Source: JACQAP01 sp035275265
GTDB taxonomy: Bacteria; Pseudomonadota; Gammaproteobacteria; Burkholderiales; JACQAP01
DNA length: 64,000 bases
Assembly: GCA_035275265.1 (NCBI GenBank)
Contig: DATENC010000029.1
Span: forward strand, 62,001-126,000
Reading direction: 5' to 3'
Of this stretch, positions 1 through 7,215 are shown in pieces (the first letter of the stretch is position 1; each line of letters opens with the position of its first letter). The translations under genes and the position numbers were made by a program. The notes under the pieces were generated by a model. That model saw nothing but the letters and a program-made list of their open reading frames with translations, did not search any database and had not been told where the DNA came from.

Positions 1-137
1 AGGATCTGCTGCGTCGGCGTGGGAGAACTGGGCAGAAAAGCCGCAAGATCGGTGCTGATCTCGGTGCGGGAAACGATCAACGCGCAGACGGCGACCAGGC
101 CCAGCCAGATTGCGACCGGCAGCCGCGCACCTTTCAA
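1..137 (-). CDS. MMPL/RND-family exporter, N-terminal fragment
   Basis: Only the first 45 or so codons are in the window; the gene runs off the left edge. Read leftward it starts at a TTG that overlaps the stop of the LolA-like gene (TTGA), giving a basic N-terminus, a hydrophobic helix (about residues 6-21) and the phrase TDLAAFLPSSPTPTQQ. A helix followed by T-D-x-A-x-F-L-P is typical of the start of MMPL-type exporters found with LolA-like proteins in aryl polyene clusters, where they are thought to move the lipid-linked product. There is no better in-frame start, because the reading frame upstream lies inside the LolA gene. The family call is an inference from a short stretch and from context. 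Confidence 0.6.
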   Translation of the reverse strand, partial: MKGARLPVAIWLGLVAVCALIVSRTEISTDLAAFLPSSPTPTQQI

Positions 138-772
138 CGCGACTCCTCGACAATGGTCGTCACCGAGCGATCGCCCTTGGCTTCCTGGACCTCGATGCGC
201 TCAAGCTTGTCGCGACTACCGCTGATATTGATGAGGTTGATGACCGCACGCATTTCGGCATCTCGCGGCACAAGGTAAAGGCGCCAGCGTGCGCGATTGC
301 CTTCGAGTTCGACGCGATAGAAGCGCTCCAGCGCCGCGATGTCGCCGCTGAGCGTCGAGCGAATACTCTCCACGAAGGCCCAGAGCACCGGATAGTCCTG
401 CAGCCGCAGGGTGCGACGTTCATTCCGGGCAGCACTTTCTATGGTGAGCAGATCACCGTCGATCATCAGTGTTTCCGGTTTCGGGCTCAGGGTGCGTTTT
501 TCCAGGTTTCCGGGTGCCACATAGGTGAGCGTTCCGCGCAGTTCGAGCGGCGCCTTCAGGACCTTGAGGTACTTGCGCTCGACGAAGCGCGCCTGTGAAC
601 GTTTGACCGCACCCAGTTCGCGCATGAGCTGCTGCACGTCCCAGCCCGCTGCATTCTGTTGCGCTCCAGGCTCCCGTCCAGCGACATGCGTGCCTGCACA
701 AAACGCCAGAACAATCACAAGGGCCGGCAGCAAGCGTTCAGCGCGACGTCGCGGTGCGGGCCCAGAAGTCAT
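134..772 (-). CDS. LolA-related periplasmic lipoprotein carrier-like protein
   Basis: Protein of 212 residues with a twin-Arg-rich N-terminus and a hydrophobic signal (LLPALVIVLAFCAGTHVA, about residues 15-32), then a LolA-like fold: LMRELGAVKRSQARFVERKY, a strand-rich middle (GTLTYVAPGNLEKRTLSP) and DLLTIE. LolA homologues of this subfamily occur beside MMPL exporters in aryl polyene clusters and probably carry a hydrophobic product across the periplasm. ATG at 772 is chosen because the signal peptide follows at once; the longer GTG start at 847 would bury it. It overlaps the upstream acyltransferase by 35 bp and the downstream exporter by 4 bp, so translation is probably coupled. Confidence 0.72.
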   Translation of the reverse strand: MTSGPAPRRRAERLLPALVIVLAFCAGTHVAGREPGAQQNAAGWDVQQLMRELGAVKRSQARFVERKYLKVLKAPLELRGTLTYVAPGNLEKRTLSPKPETLMIDGDLLTIESAARNERRTLRLQDYPVLWAFVESIRSTLSGDIAALERFYRVELEGNRARWRLYLVPRDAEMRAVINLINISGSRDKLERIEVQEAKGDRSVTTIVEESR

Positions 773-1709
773 AGAAGTTGAACCAGTTGTAAGGCGCCTC
801 ACGGCAATGATGCTCGAGGCGCTCCGCGTAGCGCATAGCCCATTCACGGATCACCGCGTCGCGGCCTGCCCGGCTGGTGCCGCTTTGATTGGAGCCGGGG
901 CTATCGATGGCGGAGCACTCCACCAGGCGCTCGAAATGCAGATCGTAGCGATTCCCTCCGCGATAGAGTGCGAGCATCAACACCACGGGACGCCCGAACA
1001 TAGCGGCGATCCGGAACGGCGCTGTCGGGAAAGCCGCCAGTTCGCCGAAAAAAGGTACCTGGACGTGCCCGCCATCGAACAGGCCGCGGTCGCCAAGCAT
1101 GCCGATCCATTCTCCGGATTCGAGCCGGTCGCGGAGCCTCATCATCGAATCGAGTGAACCCATGCCGATCACCGCGCGCTCCAGGTCGGGATTGATTGCC
1201 CTGGCCAGCGCGTTCATGTTGCTGCTGCCGTGTTCGAACATCATCATCGTCACTCTGATGCCGTTCGCTTCGCCATAGGCGTGCAGTGCCTCGAAGCTGC
1301 CGAGGTGTGCCCCGAGCAGGAAGCAGTTTTCGCCGCGCGCCTGCGCTTCTGCCAGCACGTCTTCGCCACGCACCCGGATCTCGAACTGCTTGAATCGGCT
1401 GCGCAGCAGGTACATCCGATCCAGGGCGACGGTGGCGAAGCTGTAATAGTGGCGGAAAAGGTCAGACATCCCAGGCGGACGTCCGAGCACCTTGCGCAGA
1501 TACTGACGGGAGGCTGCTCGCGCACGCACCGAGAAAATGAGGAAATAAAGGCACGGGGGGAAAAGAAGCATCCGCCCGGCAGGCCTTCCCAGCCACAGCG
1601 CGAGCCGGACCAAAAAGTGCAGACTGCCGGCATTTGCCCGCTCACGCTGCCTGAGCCAGTCTTGGCTCAATCCAGTTCCTCCGTCGCGGAGCTCTTGCGC
1701 CGCGCGCAA
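738..1709 (-). CDS. LpxL/HtrB-like acyltransferase of the aryl-polyene-like cluster
   Basis: Protein of 323 residues of the LPLAT family that includes lipid A late acyltransferases. The N-terminus carries W-L-x-Q-R-E-R, then a membrane-anchoring hydrophobic stretch (LALWLGRPAGRMLLFPPCLYFLIF). The catalytic-type motif GAHLGSFEAL has the H-x4-E arrangement, and GDRGLFDGG and PFFGELAAFPTAPFRIA match later family blocks. In aryl polyene clusters this enzyme is thought to acylate the lipid anchor or the polyene. It overlaps the AMP-ligase by 43 bp upstream and the LolA-like gene downstream. The exact start is uncertain because the overlap is long. Substrate is inferred from context only. Confidence 0.78.
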   Translation of the reverse strand: MRAAQELRDGGTGLSQDWLRQRERANAGSLHFLVRLALWLGRPAGRMLLFPPCLYFLIFSVRARAASRQYLRKVLGRPPGMSDLFRHYYSFATVALDRMYLLRSRFKQFEIRVRGEDVLAEAQARGENCFLLGAHLGSFEALHAYGEANGIRVTMMMFEHGSSNMNALARAINPDLERAVIGMGSLDSMMRLRDRLESGEWIGMLGDRGLFDGGHVQVPFFGELAAFPTAPFRIAAMFGRPVVLMLALYRGGNRYDLHFERLVECSAIDSPGSNQSGTSRAGRDAVIREWAMRYAERLEHHCREAPYNWFNFYDFWARTATSR

Positions 1710-3076
1710 TCTGAAGCGAAGCGCAGCAGGATCTCACGCGGCAGTTTTCCGGTGGCGTTGCGCGGAAGCGACTCGACGAAGTAAAGCGGCCGAGGCAGAT
1801 AAACCGGATCGACACGCGCGCGCAGCGATTCGATCAGCGTCTGGCGCGAAATCCCGCGGGCTACCACGAACGCCGTGAGCCGGGTCACCCTCGCTTCGGT
1901 TTCGTCGGGCATGAAAAACACGCCATCCTCCACACCTTCGATGCTGTTCAGCTGGTGGTTCAAGTAGGCCAGAGAGCTGCGTTTTCCAGCGATGTTGACC
2001 ATATCCGCGTTGCGCCCATTCAACACGAAAGTTTCGGCATCACGCACTTCGACGACGTCGGAGAAGGCCACTTCGTCCTGCACGTGCCCGCCGTGCACGC
2101 GCACCGTATCGCCCTGCTCCCACAGTCTGACCCCGGACAGCGTGTGCCACAATGGACCGTCGATCGTGCGCCGGGTCGCGACCATTCCGGCTTCCGTGAA
2201 ACCGTAAACCTCTTGAAGCGGCGCTCTGAAACGCGCTTCCGCCTGTGCTGCCACTTCCGCAGACAACGGCGCAGTGGCGCAGACGATCAAATCCAGCGTG
2301 GGAAGTTCGACCGAATCGGCAAGCAGCGCTCGCAGGTGCACCGGCGTGGTCACCAGCACCCGCCCGCTGGGAAGGTCCTCAAGGGCGTCGCGAACGTCTG
2401 CGGGGTAGAACGGGCGCGCCGCGTGCAGCGCCAGGCCGTTTCGCAACGGCATCAGCACGGTGGATTCCAGCCCGAACATGTGTTGCGGCGGGACGGTTCC
2501 GACCAACGCCGTGCCCGATTTGTCCGTGGTTGGCAATCGATCGGATCCGCAGAATCCAAAGCGCAGCGCCTCGCTCGCCGCACCACGAGCGATCGCGCCC
2601 CAAGTCTTCGGATGCGGTGTTGGGCGGCCGGTAGAACCGGAGGTGAAAGCAATGACGGCGACCTGTTCCGGCGCAAATTCGGGAACCGGGCCGGGCACCG
2701 CCGAGGCACCTTCCGAGTCTGGATAGTGTACCTGCTCGATGCCGTACGCCGCCTGCGGCGCATCGGTCAGTGCGTACAGCCCGGGGTAAGCCTGCTGCAT
2801 CTGCGAGAGTATCTCCGCAGTTTGTGTCGGCGGCAGCAGACTCACCTGTCCGCGAACCAACGCAGCACCCAGCCCGACCGCGAATCGATAGCGGTCGTTG
2901 CAGAAATTGACCAGGTGGGGACGCTCCGGCAGATTCGCCGCTACGCGTCGGACATCGGAAATGAATTCCCACACCCGGACGATGCGCCGGCCTCGAAAGG
3001 CGACCACTTCGTCAGGACCGTGATGGCTCAGGAAAGCAATGGCTGCCATGGAAAACGCCGGCACGCCGGCAAACAC
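1667..3076 (-). CDS. AMP-dependent acyl/aryl-CoA or acyl-ACP ligase
   Basis: Protein of 469 residues of the ANL adenylating superfamily. The phosphate-binding loop is at about residues 144-159 (FTSGSTGRPTPHPKTW), the adenine-binding motif is EVYGFTEAGMVATRRT, and NATGKLPR at the C-terminus carries the catalytic Lys. In an aryl polyene context it would activate an aromatic acid such as 4-hydroxybenzoate and load it on the nearby ACP; that substrate is inferred. The start is GTG at 3076, 7 bp from the membrane-protein stop; ATG at 3049 is an alternative. It is the second-last member of the leftward ACP transcript to be well conserved in length for this subfamily. Confidence 0.8.
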   Translation of the reverse strand: MFAGVPAFSMAAIAFLSHHGPDEVVAFRGRRIVRVWEFISDVRRVAANLPERPHLVNFCNDRYRFAVGLGAALVRGQVSLLPPTQTAEILSQMQQAYPGLYALTDAPQAAYGIEQVHYPDSEGASAVPGPVPEFAPEQVAVIAFTSGSTGRPTPHPKTWGAIARGAASEALRFGFCGSDRLPTTDKSGTALVGTVPPQHMFGLESTVLMPLRNGLALHAARPFYPADVRDALEDLPSGRVLVTTPVHLRALLADSVELPTLDLIVCATAPLSAEVAAQAEARFRAPLQEVYGFTEAGMVATRRTIDGPLWHTLSGVRLWEQGDTVRVHGGHVQDEVAFSDVVEVRDAETFVLNGRNADMVNIAGKRSSLAYLNHQLNSIEGVEDGVFFMPDETEARVTRLTAFVVARGISRQTLIESLRARVDPVYLPRPLYFVESLPRNATGKLPREILLRFASDCARRKSSATEELD

Positions 3077-3083
3077 AATGGCG

Positions 3084-3767
3084 TCAGCGTTCGGGCTCCT
3101 GGCCCGACCCGCCGTGCTTCAGAAACACCTGGATGGTGGAGCGGATCGAAGCGTGCGAAAAATTGGGATAGCGCAGGATGCGATAGAGGTACTCGGCCAG
3201 GAACATGGCAACCACCAGCGGCAAGCTGAGCAAGTTCGCGAAAACCGACCATATGGCAAGTGGCGCAAGGAAGAACAGCAACAACGAAGTCAGCGCCATG
3301 CTTGCGAAAAACAGGCACCAGGCCGTGGTTACTTGACGGGTGTAGCGCTCGACCTCCTGCGGCAGCGTTCCGTGGACAGTGCGGGCCAGGCGAGTGATGA
3401 GTGCCTCCCGGCCTGACATCAGCGTGTGCCCGAAGAGCCACAGCATGAAGACGTAGGCGCCGACATGGGGCAGCAAATACACCAAGGCCGGATTCGCCCC
3501 CGCGGCCCGCCATGCGACCCAGCCGCCGACGGACGCAAGCATAAGCGCGCTCAGACCGAGCCAGCCACGCCAAGAACGCCCCATGAACCAGATCAGCGCC
3601 ACCGCAAGCGGCACGACAGTAAGGAACTCGCCAAGGCCGCTGCCGGAATCGCTGGAAATCACCCAGTGCAGCAGGATCTGGTAGCCAACCAGCGCCGTGA
3701 GCACTATCAGGCCCTTGTGCCATTGGAAACGCAGCCTGTTCTCAACTGGTTCGATGACGCTGGACAT
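3084..3767 (-). CDS. COG4648-type integral membrane protein
   Basis: Protein of 227 residues with about six predicted membrane segments (for example LIVLTALVGYQILLHWVI, LTVVPLAVALIWFMG, ALVYLLPHVGAYVFMLWLFG, LTSLLLFFLAPLAIWSVFANL) and the conserved tail LAEYLYRILRYPNFSHAS. This family is nearly always found inside aryl polyene type clusters between the ACP and the ligase; its biochemical role is not established. The start ATG at 3767 overlaps the ACP end by 26 bp; the longer open frame reads through the ACP gene in another frame and is not real. The protein is a good marker for the cluster type. Confidence 0.75.
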   Translation of the reverse strand: MSSVIEPVENRLRFQWHKGLIVLTALVGYQILLHWVISSDSGSGLGEFLTVVPLAVALIWFMGRSWRGWLGLSALMLASVGGWVAWRAAGANPALVYLLPHVGAYVFMLWLFGHTLMSGREALITRLARTVHGTLPQEVERYTRQVTTAWCLFFASMALTSLLLFFLAPLAIWSVFANLLSLPLVVAMFLAEYLYRILRYPNFSHASIRSTIQVFLKHGGSGQEPER

Positions 3768-4017
3768 GCTCGCTGAGGTTGCGCAGGGAACTGAAGATCC
3801 TGATGTTGTCGCTGTCGTCGGAACGAAGCTGGAAGCCGTACTTCTTCGAAACCGCCAGCGCAATTTCCAGGATGTCGATCGAATCCAGGCCAAGTCCTTC
3901 GCGGTAGAGCGCCGCCTCAGGATCGATCTCCACGGCGTCAATCTCGAGGTTCAGAGCAGCAACAATCAACTGGGCCAGTTCGCTCTCATGATCATCCATT
4001 TTCTTCAGGGCTTCCAT
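3742..4017 (-). CDS. acyl carrier protein
   Basis: Protein of 91 residues with the ACP four-helix pattern and the phosphopantetheine site GLGLDSIDILE, Ser at residue 46. The start ATG at 4017 (MEALKKMDD) gives the usual ACP length; a second Met at residue 7 (3999) is possible. The longer frame upstream covers the divergent promoter region and is rejected. It is the first gene of the leftward transcript and probably carries the growing polyene chain for the ketosynthases encoded divergently from 4166. Aryl polyene clusters often have two ACPs; only one is visible here, so another may lie beyond the left edge. Confidence 0.88.
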   Translation of the reverse strand: MEALKKMDDHESELAQLIVAALNLEIDAVEIDPEAALYREGLGLDSIDILEIALAVSKKYGFQLRSDDSDNIRIFSSLRNLSEHVQRHRTS

Positions 4018-4165
4018 GCCTTGGTTTGCTCCCGGTATCCATGCTGTCCTTGGCTGAGCTGCGATTATAACCTCAGGCCGCGCCGTGAAACCCCCGGAGC
4101 ACACCCGATTCCGGCGTTGACGCACCCTGTACGGGCACGTAACCTCGTCCTCAATCCGTGCCACT
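4018..4165. promoter_or_regulatory. divergent intergenic region between ACP and ketosynthase
   Basis: These 148 bases separate the leftward ACP transcript from the rightward ketosynthase pair and must hold promoters for both directions. No clear sigma-70 boxes or operator palindromes could be picked out by eye. Confidence 0.4.
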
Positions 4166-5404
4166 GTGAAATCAGACCGCGCGCCGGAGACGGGGCGAAC
4201 AGGAACCCTCGTATTGCATCCACTCGTATTCAGCCGCATTGCCATTGCCAGCAGCGCTGCGGTCGGCATCGACGCGACCGTCAACGCGCTGCGCGGACGC
4301 CGCACCGGACTGGCCCCGTGCGCATTCGAGACTGTGCGACTCCAAACCTGCGTCGGTCAGGTGCCGGATGCCCACCTGCTGCCGGTACGCGCGGACCTCG
4401 CGGAATTCGACTGCCGCAATAACCGTCTGGCGCAACTTGGGCTCGCTCAGGATGGCTTCGAGGAAGCCGTGCTGGAAGCGCGGGAACGGTACGGCGCCGC
4501 GCGCATCGGCGTTTTCCTGGGCACCAGCACTTCGGGGATCCATTCCACCGAATTGGCCTATCGCCGCCGTGACGAAGGCAGCGGCGCACTGCCAGCGGAT
4601 TTTCACTATGGCGCCACGCACAACACTTATTCGGTAGCCTGGTTCGTGCAGTCTTATCTCGGCCTTTGTGGACCGTCTCTGGTGGTTTCGACCGCGTGTT
4701 CTTCAAGCGCGAAGGTATTCGGCACAGCGGCGCGCATGATCGCAGCGGGCCTGTGCGACGCGGCCGTGGTCGGAGGCGTCGACAGCCTCTGCCTGACAAC
4801 GCTTTACGGCTTTGGCTCGCTCGGCCTGCTTTCGGCTGGCTATTGCCGCCCTTTCGACAGCGGGCGCGACGGAATATCGATCGGCGAGGGTGCCGGATTC
4901 ATCCTGCTGGAAAAACCTGCCCCGAAGTGTGCCCTGGACGCGGTCGCCCTGCTCGGCGTCGGCGAGAGCAGCGACGCTTATCACATGTCCTCGCCGCATC
5001 CCGATGGTTTGGGTGCAAGGCTGGCAATGGAAAGCGCGTTGCGGGATGCCGGGCTCGCGCCACGCGCAATCGATTACATCAACCTGCACGGCACCGGGAC
5101 GCCGGCCAACGACGCGATGGAGGATAAGGCGGTGGTCGATCTGTTCGGTAGGGAAACCTGTTGCAGTTCGACCAAGGGATGGACCGGGCATACCCTTGGG
5201 GCATGCGGCGCGATCGAGGCGATCATCTCGGCGCTGGCAATTGAAAACGACTTCCTTCCCGGCAGTGTTAATACCAGCAACGTCGATCCCGCGATGAGAC
5301 TGCGTTACCTGCTCGAGAACGAATCCGCGTCGGCGAATCGTGTGATGAGCAACGCTTTTGGATTTGGCGGAACGAACTGCAGCCTGGTGCTTGGACGCGC
5401 ATGA
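4166..5404 (+). CDS. beta-ketoacyl-[ACP] synthase (FabF/KS type)
   Basis: Protein of 412 residues with a full ketosynthase triad: Cys178 in VVSTACSSS, His308 in NLHGTGTPAND and His342 in GWTGHTLGACG, ending in the conserved FGFGGTNCSLVLG. It should catalyse decarboxylative Claisen condensation on ACP-bound chains. The listed start is GTG at 4166; a TTG at 4214, preceded by AGGA, would start just before the first beta strand (LVFSRIAIASS) and may be the true start. The next gene overlaps by 4 bp and encodes a ketosynthase-like partner lacking the triad, as expected for a KS/chain-length-factor heterodimer in aryl polyene synthesis. Confidence 0.85.
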   Translation: MKSDRAPETGRTGTLVLHPLVFSRIAIASSAAVGIDATVNALRGRRTGLAPCAFETVRLQTCVGQVPDAHLLPVRADLAEFDCRNNRLAQLGLAQDGFEEAVLEARERYGAARIGVFLGTSTSGIHSTELAYRRRDEGSGALPADFHYGATHNTYSVAWFVQSYLGLCGPSLVVSTACSSSAKVFGTAARMIAAGLCDAAVVGGVDSLCLTTLYGFGSLGLLSAGYCRPFDSGRDGISIGEGAGFILLEKPAPKCALDAVALLGVGESSDAYHMSSPHPDGLGARLAMESALRDAGLAPRAIDYINLHGTGTPANDAMEDKAVVDLFGRETCCSSTKGWTGHTLGACGAIEAIISALAIENDFLPGSVNTSNVDPAMRLRYLLENESASANRVMSNAFGFGGTNCSLVLGRA

Positions 5405-6198
5405 AGCTGAAATTCTTCGTCGATGCCGCCGCAGTCCTCGGCCCCGGACTTGCTGGCTGGGAAGCTGCCCGGCCAATCCTGGCGGGCTCGGCTCGCTACG
5501 TTCCCGCCGACCTGGTGTTGCCGCGTTTAGAGGCGCTCCCAGCAGCGGAGCGCCGGCGCGTCGGGCCCGTGGTCAAGCTGTCGATCTCGGTGGGACTGCA
5601 GGCGCTCGAGCAGGCCGGCGAAGCGTGCGATGCTGTGCCAACCGTATTCACTTCGTCCACTGGCGACGGCGACGTCATCAACGAGATCTGCTCGATGCTC
5701 GCAGGCAGCGACCGCCTGATCTCGCCGACGCGATTCCACAATTCCGTACACAACGCGCCTTCCGGTTACTGGGGTATCGCCACCGGTTCGCACTCACCGT
5801 CCACGAGTCTGTGTGCGTTCGAATGGAGCTTTAGCGCAGGCCTGCTGGAAGCGGCGACGCAGGCCAGCACCGATCACGAATCGGTGCTGCTGATTGCCTA
5901 CGATCTACCCTATCCAGAGCCGTTGCGGGGTGTGCGTCCGATCCGTCATCCGTTCGCGAGCGCCCTGCTGATCGCACGCGCGCGCAGCGCACGTTCAGTG
6001 GCCGCCTGCGAGCTTCGCAACGGCAGTGCCGGCGGCCCATCGCGGATGCAGGACGGTAATCTGGAGCGATTGCGTCGCGACAACCCGGCAGCACGCAGCC
6101 TTCCGCTGTTGGCGGCACTCGCCGGCGTCCGCGGGACGGAGGTACTGATTGAGGGTACTGCGGGCAATACACTCGGCGTATCAATAACGCCCTGCTGA
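5401..6198 (+). CDS. ketosynthase-like chain-length-factor homologue (ketoacyl-synt_2 type)
   Basis: Protein of 265 residues resembling only the N-terminal half of ketosynthases, of the Pfam ketoacyl-synt_2 type. Conserved blocks are FTSSTGDGDVINEIC, SPTRFHNSVHNAPSGYWGIA and AGLLEAATQA. The Cys-His-His triad of active synthases is not present. Family knowledge: such proteins pair with a full ketosynthase in aryl polyene systems and set chain length or shape. ATG at 5401 overlaps the ketosynthase stop (ATGA), so the two are coupled. The gene is the last of the rightward unit; a hairpin terminator follows at 6223. Confidence 0.75.
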   Translation: MKLKFFVDAAAVLGPGLAGWEAARPILAGSARYVPADLVLPRLEALPAAERRRVGPVVKLSISVGLQALEQAGEACDAVPTVFTSSTGDGDVINEICSMLAGSDRLISPTRFHNSVHNAPSGYWGIATGSHSPSTSLCAFEWSFSAGLLEAATQASTDHESVLLIAYDLPYPEPLRGVRPIRHPFASALLIARARSARSVAACELRNGSAGGPSRMQDGNLERLRRDNPAARSLPLLAALAGVRGTEVLIEGTAGNTLGVSITPC

Positions 6199-6222
6199 AC
6201 CCTTCGTCCGAAGGCAAATGAG

Positions 6223-6244
6223 AACGCCCGCTCGCACGGGCGTT
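6223..6244. terminator. bidirectional intrinsic terminator
   Basis: A perfect 8-bp stem (AACGCCCG, loop of 6, CGGGCGTT) followed by a T-rich run sits between the convergent ketosynthase-like gene and htpX. It can serve both directions. Confidence 0.75.
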
Positions 6245-6257
6245 TCCTTGAGTACGT

Positions 6258-7151
6258 TTAGCGCTGGGCGCGCAATACCTCGATGCGCTCATCCAGGGGC
6301 GGGTGCGACATGAACAGGCGCTTGATGCCCCAACCTTCGCCGCCATTGATGCCGAAAGCCTTTATCTGGTCCGGCAGTTGCGAAGGCATGTGCGCCTGCT
6401 TCAGCCGCTGCAGGGCGGCGATCATCTTTTCGCGGCCCGCCAGCGCCGCACCACCGGCATCTGCTCGGAACTCGCGCCGACGACTAAACCACATCACGAT
6501 GATGCTGGCCAGGATGCCGAGCACGAGCTCGGCGATGATCGAGGTCACCCAGAAAGCCGGACCGTGGCCGCGCTCGGTCTTGAAAACGGTCTTGTCGACG
6601 ATGTTGCCGATGATGCGCGACAGAAAGATCACAAACGTGTTCACCACGCCCTGAATTAGCGCGAGCGTTACCATGTCGCCGTTAGCGACGTGGGTAATCT
6701 CGTGGCCGAGCACGGCTTCAGCCTCGTCGCGGCTCATGCTGCTTAGCAATCCGCCGCTTACTGCGACCAGCGCATTGTTCTTGTTCATGCCTGTAGCAAA
6801 AGCGTTGATCTCCGGCGCGTTGTAGACCGCCACTTCGGGCACTCCGATGCCCGCCTGCCGCGCCTGGCGCTGCACCGTCTGCACCAACCACTGTTCGGCT
6901 TCGCTGCGCGGGCTGTCGATGACCTTGGCTCCGGTCATCATCTTGGCCGACCACTTGGACATCGCAAGTGAGACGAACGCCCCGCCAAACCCGATCACGG
7001 CTGCGAACACCAGCAGCGCGTTCAAATCGAGTCCACCGCCGGATTCGGCGAGGATCCGGTCCACCCCGAGCAACCGCATAGTGATGCTCAGGACAAAAAC
7101 GACCGCTAGGTTGGTAATCAGGAACAGTACGACACGTTTGATCACAAGCAT
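6258..7151 (-). CDS. htpX: membrane zinc protease HtpX
   Basis: Protein of 297 residues, the usual HtpX length. Two N-terminal membrane helices (about residues 5-27 and 43-63) precede the zinc motif HEITH at 150-154; two further helices follow (GVVNTFVIFLSRIIG and IIAELVLGILASIIVMWF) and FRADAGGAALAG supplies the third ligand region. HtpX is an inner-membrane quality-control protease that cleaves misfolded membrane proteins together with FtsH. The ATG at 7151 directly precedes the first helix. The gene is monocistronic by appearance. Confidence 0.95.
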   Translation of the reverse strand: MLVIKRVVLFLITNLAVVFVLSITMRLLGVDRILAESGGGLDLNALLVFAAVIGFGGAFVSLAMSKWSAKMMTGAKVIDSPRSEAEQWLVQTVQRQARQAGIGVPEVAVYNAPEINAFATGMNKNNALVAVSGGLLSSMSRDEAEAVLGHEITHVANGDMVTLALIQGVVNTFVIFLSRIIGNIVDKTVFKTERGHGPAFWVTSIIAELVLGILASIIVMWFSRRREFRADAGGAALAGREKMIAALQRLKQAHMPSQLPDQIKAFGINGGEGWGIKRLFMSHPPLDERIEVLRAQR

Positions 7152-7215
7152 CCCTTTCCAGATGTAAATGGTTCCCCGAATGTGGAACCGAATTTCCGGT
7201 TCCGCATGACAGCCT

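Noticed and set aside
1955..3229. Plus-strand open frame of 424 codons
   Set aside because: It lies antisense to the AMP-ligase, shows no domain, and follows the codon pattern expected of a high-GC shadow frame.
3768..3941. Longer N-terminus for the COG4648 membrane protein
   Set aside because: The extension reads the ACP gene in another frame; the ATG at 3767 gives the normal family start.
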